Shown here: piece after piece, positions 7,721 through 15,900 of the stretch
Numbering within the stretch: position 1 is the first letter of the stretch
Layout of the letters: the number at the start of each line of letters is the position of its first letter
Assembly: GCA_041749275.1 (NCBI GenBank)
Contig: JBGTBQ010000406.1
Location: 1 to 28,433 of the forward strand
Length of the DNA stretch: 28,433 nucleotides
DNA from: JBGTBQ01 sp041749275
GTDB lineage: Bacteria > Acidobacteriota > Blastocatellia > Pyrinomonadales > Pyrinomonadaceae
Reading direction: 5' to 3'
Notes under the pieces: model-generated
Told to the model about the DNA's origin: nothing
What the model saw: the letters and a program-made list of their open reading frames with translations, nothing else
Databases searched by the model: none
Program-made: the position numbers and the translations under genes

Positions 7721-8197
7721 CTACGACCGGCGGTAAAATCGCACCCTCAAATCCTCATCGAGCCGGCGTCCGTCGTAGGCGTCGAAGCCTTCGAGAAAAC
7801 CGGCGGGCATAAAGGTGTCCGCGCCCTCGACCGTGAGCGGAATTTCGGTGACGACCCAGCGCTCGATGTCTTCACGAAACATCTCGAACACCTGCGCGCC
7901 ACCGATGATGAAAAGATCGCTCTTTAAATAATCTTTCAGCGAGAGCACGGATTGTCGGTCACGGAGCCACACGACCGACTCGCACGGCTCGATCTCCACG
8001 CTTCTGCTCAACACCACGTTGAGGCGGTTGGGCAGCGGACGCTTTAAAGTCAGCCACGTCTTGCGGCCCATCACGACGGCGTGGCCGGTCGTCTGCTCCT
8101 TGAAGTGCTTCATGTCGGCGGAGTAGTGCCACGGAAGCTGACCGCCTTTTCCGATAGCGCCCGCGCGGTCAACCGCGACGATGCCGATGACAGCCAT
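7721..8197 (-). CDS. folA: Dihydrofolate reductase
   Basis: This 158-residue protein is a full-length bacterial dihydrofolate reductase, the NADPH-dependent enzyme that regenerates tetrahydrofolate. MAVIGIVAVDRAGAIGKGGQ opens the fold, LPWHYSADMKHFK contains the acidic catalytic residue D28 (equivalent to E. coli D27), VVMGRKTW binds NADPH, and FIIGGAQVF is the second cofactor motif. It is encoded immediately after thyA on the minus strand with a 12-nt gap; thymidylate synthase makes the dihydrofolate that this enzyme reduces, so the pairing is functionally coherent. Its stop lies next to the dyad at 7659-7717, which separates it from the convergent cystathionine beta-synthase gene. Confidence 0.95.
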   Translation of the reverse strand: MAVIGIVAVDRAGAIGKGGQLPWHYSADMKHFKEQTTGHAVVMGRKTWLTLKRPLPNRLNVVLSRSVEIEPCESVVWLRDRQSVLSLKDYLKSDLFIIGGAQVFEMFREDIERWVVTEIPLTVEGADTFMPAGFLEGFDAYDGRRLDEDLRVRFYRRS

Positions 8198-8209
8198 GCT
8201 TCTCCCCCG

Positions 8210-9058
8210 TCAGACGGCGACCGGCGCCTCGATCTTGCCGTGCGACTTGTAGCCGACCAGATTTAAATGCTCGTAGCGAAAGCCGAGGAGTCCTTCGAGT
8301 CCGCGCAACGGCGCGCCCTCATCTTCGATCTCAAGTCGCGGCAGCGGCAGCGGCTCGCGCGACAGCAGTTCTTCGACCTGTCGCAGATGGTTCGTGTAGA
8401 GGTGCAGGTCGCCGAAGGTGTGGATGAACTCACCGACTTCCAGCCCGCAAACGTGGGCGAGCATGTGCGTCAGCAGCGCGTAGGAGCTGATGTTGAAGGG
8501 CACGCCGAGAAAGGCGTCAGCCGAGCGCTGGTAGAGCTGGCAATGCAGCACGCGCCCGCGCTCGACCTTGAATTGAAAGAGCGTGTGACAAGGCGGCAGA
8601 TCAACTTGGTCGGCAACGCGCGGGTCCCAACCCGTGACAATCAGCCTTCGTGAATTCGGGTTGTGTTGGATGTCATGGATGAGGCGCGCGATCTGGTCAA
8701 CGCCGTCGCGCTCCGGATAGTGGCCGCCGAACGAACGCCAGAGGTAGCCGTAGACGGGGCCGAGGTCGCCCTCCTCACGCCCGAAGCGGCTCGTGTGTTC
8801 GAGGTCGGCCCATTCTTTCCAGATGTCCACGCCGCGCGCGCGCAAATTCGCCTCGTTCGTGTCGCCCGACAGGAACCAGAAAAGTTCTTCGGCAATCCAG
8901 CGAAAGGGAACTCTCTTCGTCGTGACGATGGGGAAGCCCGCGCGCAGGTCAAAGCGCGTCTGGTAGCCGAAGCGAGAGATGGCGCCGACGCCGGTGCGGT
9001 CGTCGTGGCGCGTGCCGTGTGCGAGGATGGATTTGAGGAGGTCTTGATACTGTCTCAT
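8210..9058 (-). CDS. thyA: Thymidylate synthase ThyA
   Basis: The 282-residue protein is a folate-dependent thymidylate synthase, converting dUMP to dTMP with methylenetetrahydrofolate. Visible family features are DRTGVGAISRFG, FPIVTTKRVPFRWIAEELFWFLSGDTN, the nucleophile C157 in LPPCHTLFQFKV, RSADAFLGVPFNISSYALL for folate and dUMP binding, and YTNHL near the C-terminus. It is slightly longer than E. coli ThyA (264) because of a loop around residues 88-100, as seen in many bacterial members. The gene lies 6 nt downstream of pepE and 12 nt upstream of folA on the minus strand, so the three probably share one transcript. The start ATG at 9058 is fixed by the tight spacing to pepE. Confidence 0.96.
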   Translation of the reverse strand: MRQYQDLLKSILAHGTRHDDRTGVGAISRFGYQTRFDLRAGFPIVTTKRVPFRWIAEELFWFLSGDTNEANLRARGVDIWKEWADLEHTSRFGREEGDLGPVYGYLWRSFGGHYPERDGVDQIARLIHDIQHNPNSRRLIVTGWDPRVADQVDLPPCHTLFQFKVERGRVLHCQLYQRSADAFLGVPFNISSYALLTHMLAHVCGLEVGEFIHTFGDLHLYTNHLRQVEELLSREPLPLPRLEIEDEGAPLRGLEGLLGFRYEHLNLVGYKSHGKIEAPVAV

Positions 9059-9064
9059 AAAACT

Positions 9065-9799
9065 TCAAGCAGCGGCCCCGCCGAGAAGGAAGTCGAAAGA
9101 GTCATCCGGGCCGAGTTCGTAAGGCATCCTGCCGTGCAGGAAAATCCGCGCGGGCGCGTCGCCGACGAGCTTGATGCCCGCGCCCTCGACGCGCAGCATC
9201 GTGCCCTCGCGCAAGCCGACGACGTGGATGCCGGGGTTGAGGTGGACGAACTCCGCGAGGCGTTCGTCGCGCGTCTCGCCGCGATGGCCTTCGATTGTGT
9301 GGTCGGTGTAGTGCGGGTTGATCTGGAACGGGACGAAGTTGAGCGCCTCGAAGCTCGGCGGCTCGACGACGGGCATATCGTTTGTCGTCCTGATGGTGGG
9401 GCAGGCGACGTTCGCCCCAGCGCTCCAACCGACGTAAGGGGCGCCGGCCTCGACGCGCGCGCGGATGGCTCCGATGAGGTTGTTCTCGTAGAGACCCGAC
9501 AGCAGCCGGAAGGTGTTGCCGCCGTGAATGACAATCGCCTCGGCCAGCGCGACCGCCGCCCGCGGGGCGTCCGCCTCGTGGAGCGCTTCGACCTCATACC
9601 CCAGTGGAGCGAAGCGCGCGCGCGCGCGCGCCGCGCACTCATCAAATGATCTAATGGCGGAGGCATAAGAGATTAAAAGAAACCGCCGGACGCCTTCGCC
9701 GAGGAAACTCTTAAACACGCCCTGCGTGGCCTCATTCGGATGCTCGCCGACGAGTTCGGAGCCGTTGCTTAAGAGAAGAAGTTTTTTGCTCACGATCAT
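9065..9799 (-). CDS. pepE: Dipeptidase E (peptidase family S51)
   Basis: This 244-residue cytoplasmic protein matches PepE, an aspartyl dipeptidase that cleaves Asp-X dipeptides. The nucleophile elbow VGWSAGAN places the catalytic serine at S126. D141 (TTNDMP) and H163 (NPHYTD) follow at the same spacing as the E. coli triad S120-D135-H157, a constant offset of six. MxSKKLLLLSNGS at the start and IHGGNTFRLL near residue 91 are also family features. It is the first gene of a minus-strand cluster with thyA and folA, 6 nt before thyA, an association without an obvious metabolic reason. An alternating GC run at about 9618-9633 encodes Ala-Arg repeats and is not a separate element. Confidence 0.92.
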   Translation of the reverse strand: MIVSKKLLLLSNGSELVGEHPNEATQGVFKSFLGEGVRRFLLISYASAIRSFDECAARARARFAPLGYEVEALHEADAPRAAVALAEAIVIHGGNTFRLLSGLYENNLIGAIRARVEAGAPYVGWSAGANVACPTIRTTNDMPVVEPPSFEALNFVPFQINPHYTDHTIEGHRGETRDERLAEFVHLNPGIHVVGLREGTMLRVEGAGIKLVGDAPARIFLHGRMPYELGPDDSFDFLLGGAAA

Positions 9800-9870
9800 T
9801 CACCACATGGATTCGAGTCGGCCTCCGCGCTTACGTCGGTTCGACCGTGCGGCACGCATCTTAACATCCT

Positions 9871-11304
9871 TCAGTCGCCCGCGCGGGTTCCGAAACGGCT
9901 GATCTCACCGCGCAGCGCCTCGCGTTCGAGCAGCAGCCGCAGGAACAACTGTCGCCGCCGCACGAGCAGCATGACGGCCTTATACCACCCGCGCATGTCG
10001 TAAGCTTCTTCGAGCGAACGCAGCGCCACGTAGCCGCACAAAATCGAAAGCGGCAGCGCGACGAGGGCCGCGCGCCAGTCCCACGCGAAAAACGAGACGG
10101 CGGCGACAACGAGCCACGTCAGAGGCATCAACACGATGGCTGCCAGAATCTTGGCCGTCGGTGCGATCTCGTCCACGCCGTGCCGCGTATAGAGCCGCGC
10201 CGCGAGCGTGCTCAGTAGATACGCGGGGAGATGCAGCATCGCGCCCGCGACGGTGAGCGGGAGCAGCGCGAGCAACAGCCACGCGCGCAAAAGAAAATGG
10301 CGAAAGACGTACCAGCGCGAATGGCGCGAGAGCGAAAGATTTTCCGGCGCGATGCCGGCGCGCCGCAGCTCTTCGACGTAGCCGAGAATGCGGCTCCGCA
10401 AATCTCTCTCTCCCTCCGGCATGGACACGACCCCGGCCAGCCGCGCCTCCACGAAGCGACGCAGAAAGTCGAACTTGGAAGCCAGCGGCAGCTTAATGTT
10501 GATGCCTTCGTAGAGCGATGAGAAAAGCCGCTCCGCCTTCGTCGCCACCTCAAGCTGCTCCTCCGTCTCGACGTTCAGCGTCACGCCGCGCAGCGCTTCC
10601 TCGATGCGCGCGGAGAGGCGTTTAACTTCATCGCGCGGAGGCTCGCCGTTCTCGTCAAGCTCGACCAGAGGCACATCCAGCGGCGGGCCGAAACGCAGCA
10701 GCGCTTCACCACGAAATGAAGTCTTCGACGTGTAGTACAGGCCGACCGGGACGATTTGCAAAGCGCGCAGGGGCGAGTCGTCCGTGGAAGCAGCGCCTTC
10801 ATCTTGAACCGCGAGCGCGCCGAGCGCGATGCGCGCCGCGCCGGTCTTGACCGGCAGCAGGCGCGGCACGTTGTGCGACACGCCTTCGGGGAAGAGCGCG
10901 ATGCAGCGGCCCCGCCGCAACAAACGGCGGCACGCCTCGAACGTGAGTCGGTTCCGCGTCATGTCCTCGCCCACGTCCGCGCGCCGGTAGAGCGGGAGCG
11001 ACTCGACCGCGCGGAGCAGCGCGCCGACGAGCGGCAGGCGAAAGAGCGTTGACTTGGCGAGAAAGGAGATGCGGCGCGGCAACGCCACGAAGACGAGCGC
11101 CGGGTCAATCAGGCCGTTCGGATGGTTGAGGACGAAGACGAGCGGCCCCTCTGTCGGAACCAGCCGCGCGTTGCTCGTCTCGATGCGCCGAAAGAAGAGA
11201 CGCAGCGCGACGCTGATGATGGCGTGGGCGATCCGCCGCGCGAGCGTTCCCCGGCGGCGGAACAGCATGTCGCCGAGGCGCAGGACTTTCACGTCATCCG
11301 GCAT
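9871..11304 (-). CDS. PlsC-like acyltransferase with C-terminal membrane region
   Basis: This 477-residue protein has a 1-acylglycerol-3-phosphate acyltransferase domain at the N-terminus. The catalytic NHPNGLID (H61, D67) and the substrate motif FPEG (138-141) are both present, with SLPLYRR between them. It is nearly twice the length of a housekeeping PlsC. The extra C-terminal half contains hydrophobic stretches around residues 350-385 and 395-440 that look like membrane helices, followed by a basic tail. It likely acylates a lipid precursor at the inner membrane; phosphatidic acid synthesis is possible but a specialised acceptor is equally so. ATG 11304 has no clear Shine-Dalgarno; a TATAAT lies just upstream (see promoter entry). 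It is separated from pepE by about 70 bp. Confidence 0.82.
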   Translation of the reverse strand: MPDDVKVLRLGDMLFRRRGTLARRIAHAIISVALRLFFRRIETSNARLVPTEGPLVFVLNHPNGLIDPALVFVALPRRISFLAKSTLFRLPLVGALLRAVESLPLYRRADVGEDMTRNRLTFEACRRLLRRGRCIALFPEGVSHNVPRLLPVKTGAARIALGALAVQDEGAASTDDSPLRALQIVPVGLYYTSKTSFRGEALLRFGPPLDVPLVELDENGEPPRDEVKRLSARIEEALRGVTLNVETEEQLEVATKAERLFSSLYEGINIKLPLASKFDFLRRFVEARLAGVVSMPEGERDLRSRILGYVEELRRAGIAPENLSLSRHSRWYVFRHFLLRAWLLLALLPLTVAGAMLHLPAYLLSTLAARLYTRHGVDEIAPTAKILAAIVLMPLTWLVVAAVSFFAWDWRAALVALPLSILCGYVALRSLEEAYDMRGWYKAVMLLVRRRQLFLRLLLEREALRGEISRFGTRAGD

Positions 11305-11310
11305 CCGTGG

Positions 11311-11316
11311 ATTATA
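11311..11316 (-). promoter_or_regulatory. Perfect -10 box directly before acyltransferase start
   Basis: TATAAT on the minus strand ends 6 nt before the ATG at 11304. A transcript starting at the usual distance would begin at or within a base or two of that ATG, giving a leaderless mRNA, which fits the missing ribosome-binding site. No good -35 is visible at 16-18 nt, so this is tentative. Confidence 0.35.
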
Positions 11317-11373
11317 GCCTTAAACGCTATCCGACCCCGGCGGGCAGGTGTTAGTCGGTTCGCGCGAAAACGT

Positions 11374-11401
11374 TTGACATTTCGCGGCGGTGTAATAGAT
11401 T
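11374..11401 (+). promoter_or_regulatory. Sigma-70-type promoter for kinase gene
   Basis: A perfect TTGACA (11374-11379), a 16-nt spacer and TAGATT (11396-11401, four of six) lie upstream of the kinase start at 11443, giving a predicted leader of about 35 nt. Confidence 0.55.
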
Positions 11402-11442
11402 GATGGCGCGGGCGAGTGTGAAAACAGCGCGCCGCTTCACGG

Positions 11443-14019
11443 ATGAGCTTTGTCGCGGGCACTTGCTTTGGTCGCTATGAAATCCACTCGCTGATCGGGG
11501 CGGGCGGGATGGGAGAGGTCTACCGGGCCGAAGACCGCGTGCTGCTCCGCCCCGTCGCCATCAAATTCATCCGGCGGCACGAAGCCGTCTCCGAGAGCGC
11601 GCAGAAACGCTTTCTACGCGAAGCGCGCACGGCCTCGCAACTCAATCACCCCAACATCGTCACCATCCACGAAATCTCCGAGACGGACGAGCACACCTAT
11701 ATCGTGATGGAGTACGTCGAGGGGCGCAACCTGCGAAGCATGATTCTCGCGCGCGCCCTGAGCGCGGAGTCGGCGCTGGACGCCGCCGCGCAGGTCGCGG
11801 ACGCGCTTCAGGAGGCGCACGCGGGCGGCATCCTCCACCGCGACATCAAACCGGAGAACATCATCATCAACGCGCGCGGGCAGGCGAAGCTGCTCGACTT
11901 CGGGCTGGCGCGGGCTTTGGAGGCAAGGTTCAAAGGAGATTCAACGGCGACCGCCCGGTTCAGCGAACACCTGACCGATTCCGGCAGCATCGTCGGCACC
12001 ATTCCCTACATGTCGCCGGAGCAGATTCTTAAAGAAGAACCGCTCGACGCGCGTTCGGACATCTTCTCCTTCGGCCTCGTGCTCTTCGAGATGCTGACCG
12101 GCAGGCATCCGCTCCCTTACACCAATATGTTCGAGGCCGGGGCGGCCATCCTGAGCGCGACGCCAATCGAGATCGGCATTTTGGAACGCGACTACCCGCT
12201 GAGTCTCGCGCGTCTGGTCGCGCGTCTGGTCGAGAAGGACAGAGAGCGTCGCCCCGCCTCTTTCGCCGAAGTGAGGCATGAACTCATCGCTATCCGACAG
12301 CAGCTTGGCGGAAATAGCCCGGCCCCCGGCGCACTCGACGCCACGCTGCAATATGAGATTTCGAGAGACTGGCCGGAGGGGAGCCGGGCGCGGGTTTCAT
12401 CGCCGCCGCCGCTGTCGCCGCCGCAACAGGCGACGCCGACCGTGCTCGTGCTGCCGCTCGAAGCGATTGACGCGCAGGAGGAGACGGCCTTCATCGGAAT
12501 CGGGATGGCCTCGGTGATAACCACCGACCTCGCGCGGGTCGGCGGGCTGTCGGTGCTCTCGAAATCGGCGGGGGCGTCGCGCGCCGACAGTTCGAGCAAG
12601 AACGCGAGCGGCCTCGCGCGCGAACTGGGCGCAACTCTCATGCTCGAAGGCGAGGTGATGCGCGCCGCGCAAAACATCAGGGTTATGACCCGCCTGATTG
12701 ATGTCGGCAGCGGGCGCGTCATCTGGGGCGGGCAGTATCAAGGCGGCGATTCCGACCTGTTCAGCATTCAGGACAAGGTCTGCGAAGGCGTCGCCGCCGC
12801 GCTGAAAGGCAGCCTCTCAGGCAGAGCGCCGGAGGCCAGCCCTCCGCCCGCCCAGACGAATATTGACGCCTTCGTCCTCTACTCGAAGGGCCGCGCCTTC
12901 CTTGAACGGCGCGAGGTCAGCGCCAGCATTGACTTCGCCATCCAGATGTTCGAAGAAGCGCTCAAACTAGACCCCGACTTCGCGCTCGCACAGGCCGGCC
13001 TCGGCGAGGCGTTCTGGCAGAAGTATAAGACGACGCGCGACCGAGCATTGGTACAGCGGGCGCTCGCGGCCAGTGACCGCGCGCTTGTGCTCGACCCCCG
13101 GCAGGCGGAGGTGCATGTCTCCCTCGGCATCGTCTATCACGGCACCGGTAAGCTCGAAGCCGCTGTCGAGGAGTTTAATAGCGCCATCGAACTCCAGCCC
13201 TTGAGCGATGAGGGGTACAAGTGGCTTTGTCGGTGTTATATGGAGATGGGAGAGCCGGAGCGCGCGATCAGCTACGTCAAGAAGGCCATCGAGATCCGAC
13301 CCGGCTACTGGGACAACCAGAACCAACTCGGAATCTGTTACTACACATTGGGCCGTTATGCCGAGGCCGCCGAACAGTTCCGTCGCGTCATCAACATCCA
13401 GCCCGACAACTACCACGGCTATAACAATCTCGGCGGGATGTACTACCTGCTCGGCCAGTACGAGGAAGCCGCCGCCATGCACCGGAGGGCCATTGAGATT
13501 CATCCGGCGGCCATCTCATACAATAACCTCGGGAGCAATTATTTCTACCTCGGACGTTTCGAGGAAGCGATTAAGGCTTACCTTGAGGCGATTCGCCTGA
13601 ACGCGAACAACGACCTCCTGTACCGAAACCTCGGCGACGCGCTTCTTCGCATCGGCAAGGAGGATGAGGCAAGGGCACAATACAGCATCGCCATCGAGAA
13701 ACTGAAGGAAGTCCTTGCCGTCAAGCCGAATGATGCGGAGGTGATTGGGCGCCTAGCGGTGTGCCACGCCAAACTGGGGTCAGAACATGTAGCGCTCGAA
13801 GGCATCGGGCGGGCGACCGAGATCGAGCCGCGAAGCGCGACTCTGATGTATCAGCGTGCGGTCGTTCACGCCTTGACCGGTCACGCCGAAGAATCGGCCA
13901 AGCATCTAGCCGAAGCCCTCGCTCACGGCTACAGTCGTTCCGAGGCCATGCATGACCCCGATCTGAGAGCTTTGCGCGGCCTCGCCGAATACGAAGCTCT
14001 GCTCTCCGAGGCCGAATAA
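11443..14019 (+). CDS. Ser/Thr protein kinase with TolB-like and TPR domains
   Basis: The 858-residue protein begins with a Hanks-type kinase domain (about 12-285): glycine loop IGAGGMGEVYRAED, K41 in VAIKF, HRDIKPEN with catalytic D134, DFG at 152-154 and GTIPYMSPEQ in the activation segment. A Pro-rich linker leads to a TolB-like/FlgO-like domain (about 330-455, from TVLVLPLEA to VWGGQYQ-type residues). The remainder is a TPR array (about 470-850) with many NNLGxxYxxxGxxEEA repeats. No transmembrane helix is visible, unlike PknB, so it should be cytoplasmic. Such kinase-TolB-TPR fusions are abundant in Acidobacteriota, where they are thought to relay signals through protein-protein contacts; the substrate is unknown. 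A TTGACA promoter lies upstream. Confidence 0.92.
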   Translation: MSFVAGTCFGRYEIHSLIGAGGMGEVYRAEDRVLLRPVAIKFIRRHEAVSESAQKRFLREARTASQLNHPNIVTIHEISETDEHTYIVMEYVEGRNLRSMILARALSAESALDAAAQVADALQEAHAGGILHRDIKPENIIINARGQAKLLDFGLARALEARFKGDSTATARFSEHLTDSGSIVGTIPYMSPEQILKEEPLDARSDIFSFGLVLFEMLTGRHPLPYTNMFEAGAAILSATPIEIGILERDYPLSLARLVARLVEKDRERRPASFAEVRHELIAIRQQLGGNSPAPGALDATLQYEISRDWPEGSRARVSSPPPLSPPQQATPTVLVLPLEAIDAQEETAFIGIGMASVITTDLARVGGLSVLSKSAGASRADSSSKNASGLARELGATLMLEGEVMRAAQNIRVMTRLIDVGSGRVIWGGQYQGGDSDLFSIQDKVCEGVAAALKGSLSGRAPEASPPPAQTNIDAFVLYSKGRAFLERREVSASIDFAIQMFEEALKLDPDFALAQAGLGEAFWQKYKTTRDRALVQRALAASDRALVLDPRQAEVHVSLGIVYHGTGKLEAAVEEFNSAIELQPLSDEGYKWLCRCYMEMGEPERAISYVKKAIEIRPGYWDNQNQLGICYYTLGRYAEAAEQFRRVINIQPDNYHGYNNLGGMYYLLGQYEEAAAMHRRAIEIHPAAISYNNLGSNYFYLGRFEEAIKAYLEAIRLNANNDLLYRNLGDALLRIGKEDEARAQYSIAIEKLKEVLAVKPNDAEVIGRLAVCHAKLGSEHVALEGIGRATEIEPRSATLMYQRAVVHALTGHAEESAKHLAEALAHGYSRSEAMHDPDLRALRGLAEYEALLSEAE

Positions 14020-14053
14020 CCGGGCGGACGCCTGTGCGCCCGTCCAGTTATTC
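14014..14053. terminator. Bidirectional terminator-like dyad (kinase/lipoprotein)
   Basis: An outer stem GAATAAC/GTTATTC (14014-14020 with 14047-14053) encloses an inner stem CGGGCG/CGCCCG (14021-14026 with 14037-14042), with a 4-nt bulge on the right. It overlaps the kinase stop codon and faces the convergent lipoprotein gene. No T-tract is present. Confidence 0.5.
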
Positions 14054-14069
14054 CGGTTAGCAGCCGCGC

Positions 14070-14711
14070 CTATTGTCTGTATTTGAGTAACCCGCCGCCG
14101 ATCTCAATTTGGGGGTCTAAATCCGGGGCGACCTTTCGAATGGGCGCGCCCTCGCGCTCGATGTAGGCGCTTATCGAGTATCCATAGGTGCCGAGCTTCT
14201 TTGCGGCGTTACTGACTATTCGCCTGTTTCTACCCTTTGGCAAGTCGTCAACGGAGAGGCTGATGTTGCACACGTCATCGCCGAAGGGTCCGCCATCTCC
14301 GGGTTTCGGGGGGGTTGGGTTAAAGTCAATCTTCACTGTGACGGGACCGTTAGGCGCCGCGCTGCACCGATGTTTTATTACCCATTGGACTTTGCTCTCG
14401 TTAGGAGCGTCATCCGTCAATAACTTGACTGTCGGTCGGTTTATCGTTAGTACGCATGGCATGGGCGAAGAGGCCGGCGAGGGCGCTGGACTCGGAGGGG
14501 GCGCAGCGTCCGAGAGAGTTATAACCGCCACCGATTCTTCCGAGTGCTGCGAGTCTCTCAGAGGTTCCACACCATTAGCCGTAATGCCCGGTGAAGCGGT
14601 CGGTGATGGGCTGGGCGTGACGTTGGCGTTTCGATTGGCGGTGTTCTGATTGTCGCAGGAGAAACTTAACGCTGCAAATAACACAAGCAGGGACAAGAGA
14701 AGTTTCTTCAT
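14070..14711 (-). CDS. Secreted lipoprotein of unknown function
   Basis: This 213-residue protein begins with a lipoprotein signal peptide, MKKLLLSLLVLFAALSFSC, with C19 as the lipidated cysteine. An Asn/Thr/Pro/Ser-rich linker follows (about 20-80), then a domain of about 130 residues containing two widely spaced Cys pairs (PCVLT, RHRCS-like, DVCNIS) that I do not recognise. It is probably anchored to a membrane facing the periplasm or cell surface. I start at ATG 14711 because AAGGAGG lies at the proper distance upstream; the frame extends seven codons further without support. It stands alone between the convergent kinase gene and the divergent pirin gene. Function unknown. Confidence 0.75.
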   Translation of the reverse strand: MKKLLLSLLVLFAALSFSCDNQNTANRNANVTPSPSPTASPGITANGVEPLRDSQHSEESVAVITLSDAAPPPSPAPSPASSPMPCVLTINRPTVKLLTDDAPNESKVQWVIKHRCSAAPNGPVTVKIDFNPTPPKPGDGGPFGDDVCNISLSVDDLPKGRNRRIVSNAAKKLGTYGYSISAYIEREGAPIRKVAPDLDPQIEIGGGLLKYRQ

Positions 14712-15095
14712 GGTTGAGCCTCCTTCTGGCAAATAAGTGACTTTGCAGGGCGGATCGAAGTTATGGGGACAACCTCGTTTGAATTCCTGTCTGGCTAAAA
14801 ATCAAAACTGAACCGGCGAGAGTCTGCCGGTCGGTTAGCCTTGCTGGTTGGTGCGTCGAGACGAGCTTGACGATTTTTCGGTCGCGGGAAACCGGTGAAG
14901 GTTTGGTTCGTCGGTCAGCCGCGAAAGTCTTGGGAGTGATACCGGACGAGCATACAATCCGGCGCGGCGCACTGAAAATGCGGGCGGATTTTACGGCGAA
15001 GCGTCGAGTTTGTCTATCACAAAGATTTTGTTGACTGGCCCGCGCGTTGACTGGATTTGACTTTGATTGAAGAATGAGGCGAGGAGGATGAAACG
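14712..15095. other. Divergent intergenic region
   Basis: This 384-bp gap separates the leftward lipoprotein gene from the rightward pirin gene and contains no convincing coding sequence. A 6-bp stem ACCGGC/GCCGGT (14812-14817 with 14826-14831) is present. Just before the pirin gene TTGACT occurs three times within about 35 bp (around 15030-15062), which could provide a -35 element, but I could not fix a matching -10. Confidence 0.45.
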
Positions 15096-15794
15096 ATGAT
15101 TACACGACGACCCGCCGAAGAGCGCGGGCGGACACGGACGAACTGGCTCGATGGGCGGCACACTTTTTCTTTCAACCGTTATTATGATCCGCGTTGGACG
15201 GGGTTCAGCGACTTGGTGGTCATCAACGAAGATCGCGTCCGCCCGGCCTCCGGCTTCGCCACGCACTCGCACCGCGACATGGAGATCATCACCTACATTC
15301 TCGAAGGGGCGCTGGAGCATAAGGACAGCATGGGCAACACCTCCGTCATCCGTCCCGGCGAGGTGCAACGCATGAGCGCCGGGACGGGCGTCACGCACAG
15401 CGAGCATAACCCTTCGCCAAGCGACCCGGTGCACCTCTTACAAATTTGGATCACGCCGGAGCGCGAAGGGATGGCGCCGAGTTACGAGCAGCGAGAGTTC
15501 CCCGCGGAAGAGAGCCGTGGGCGTTGGCGCCTCATCGCGTCGCGCACGGGGCGCGACGATTCCGTGACCGTGCATCAGGACGCCGAAGTCTACACGACGA
15601 TTCTGGACGACGGTGAAGAGGTTGGTTATGAGTTGAAGGGCGGGCGCAGGGCGTGGTTACAGGTCATACGCGGCGAAGTCGCGCTCAACGGCGTCGCGCT
15701 CGCGGCGGGCGACGGCGCGGCGGTCAGCGAAGAAAAGTCGCTCACGCTGAAAGCGAACGGACGCGCCGAGGTCATGTTGTTCGACCTCGGCTGA
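15096..15794 (+). CDS. Pirin family protein
   Basis: The 232-residue protein is a bicupin pirin of the YhhW type. The four metal ligands of the N-terminal cupin are all visible: H57 and H59 in ATHSHRD, and H101 and E103 in GVTHSEHN, the same positions within one residue as in characterised pirins. RPGEVQRMSAGTG is a further family signature. Pirins bind a metal, usually iron, and some show quercetin 2,3-dioxygenase activity, while others act as redox-sensitive regulators; the role here is not determined. GAGGAGG precedes the ATG at a good distance, fixing the start. A 29-bp inverted repeat follows its stop. Confidence 0.92.
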   Translation: MITRRPAEERGRTRTNWLDGRHTFSFNRYYDPRWTGFSDLVVINEDRVRPASGFATHSHRDMEIITYILEGALEHKDSMGNTSVIRPGEVQRMSAGTGVTHSEHNPSPSDPVHLLQIWITPEREGMAPSYEQREFPAEESRGRWRLIASRTGRDDSVTVHQDAEVYTTILDDGEEVGYELKGGRRAWLQVIRGEVALNGVALAAGDGAAVSEEKSLTLKANGRAEVMLFDLG

Positions 15795-15809
15795 TTGAAA
15801 GTTGGAGTC

Positions 15810-15869
15810 AGAAACAGAGCGAGGGGCGCTGAATCATCCAGATGATTCAGCGCCCCTCGCTCTGTTTCT
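15810..15869. terminator. 29-bp perfect inverted repeat between pirin and sigma genes
   Basis: Positions 15810-15838 and 15841-15869 are exact reverse complements separated by only two bases, giving a near-continuous 60-bp palindrome. It lies between two convergent genes, 16 bp after the pirin stop, and is likely a bidirectional terminator or an extruding cruciform. There is no T-tract on either side. Confidence 0.75.
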
Positions 15870-15900
15870 ACTCGCTGCGATGCGTGCTCACTTACGCGGG

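Noticed and set aside
9618..9633. Alternating GC dinucleotide run
   Set aside because: It lies in pepE and is explained by Ala-Arg codons.
8663..9649. Long plus-strand open frame of 328 codons
   Set aside because: It is antisense to thyA and pepE, both of which show complete active sites; its composition is that of a high-GC shadow frame.
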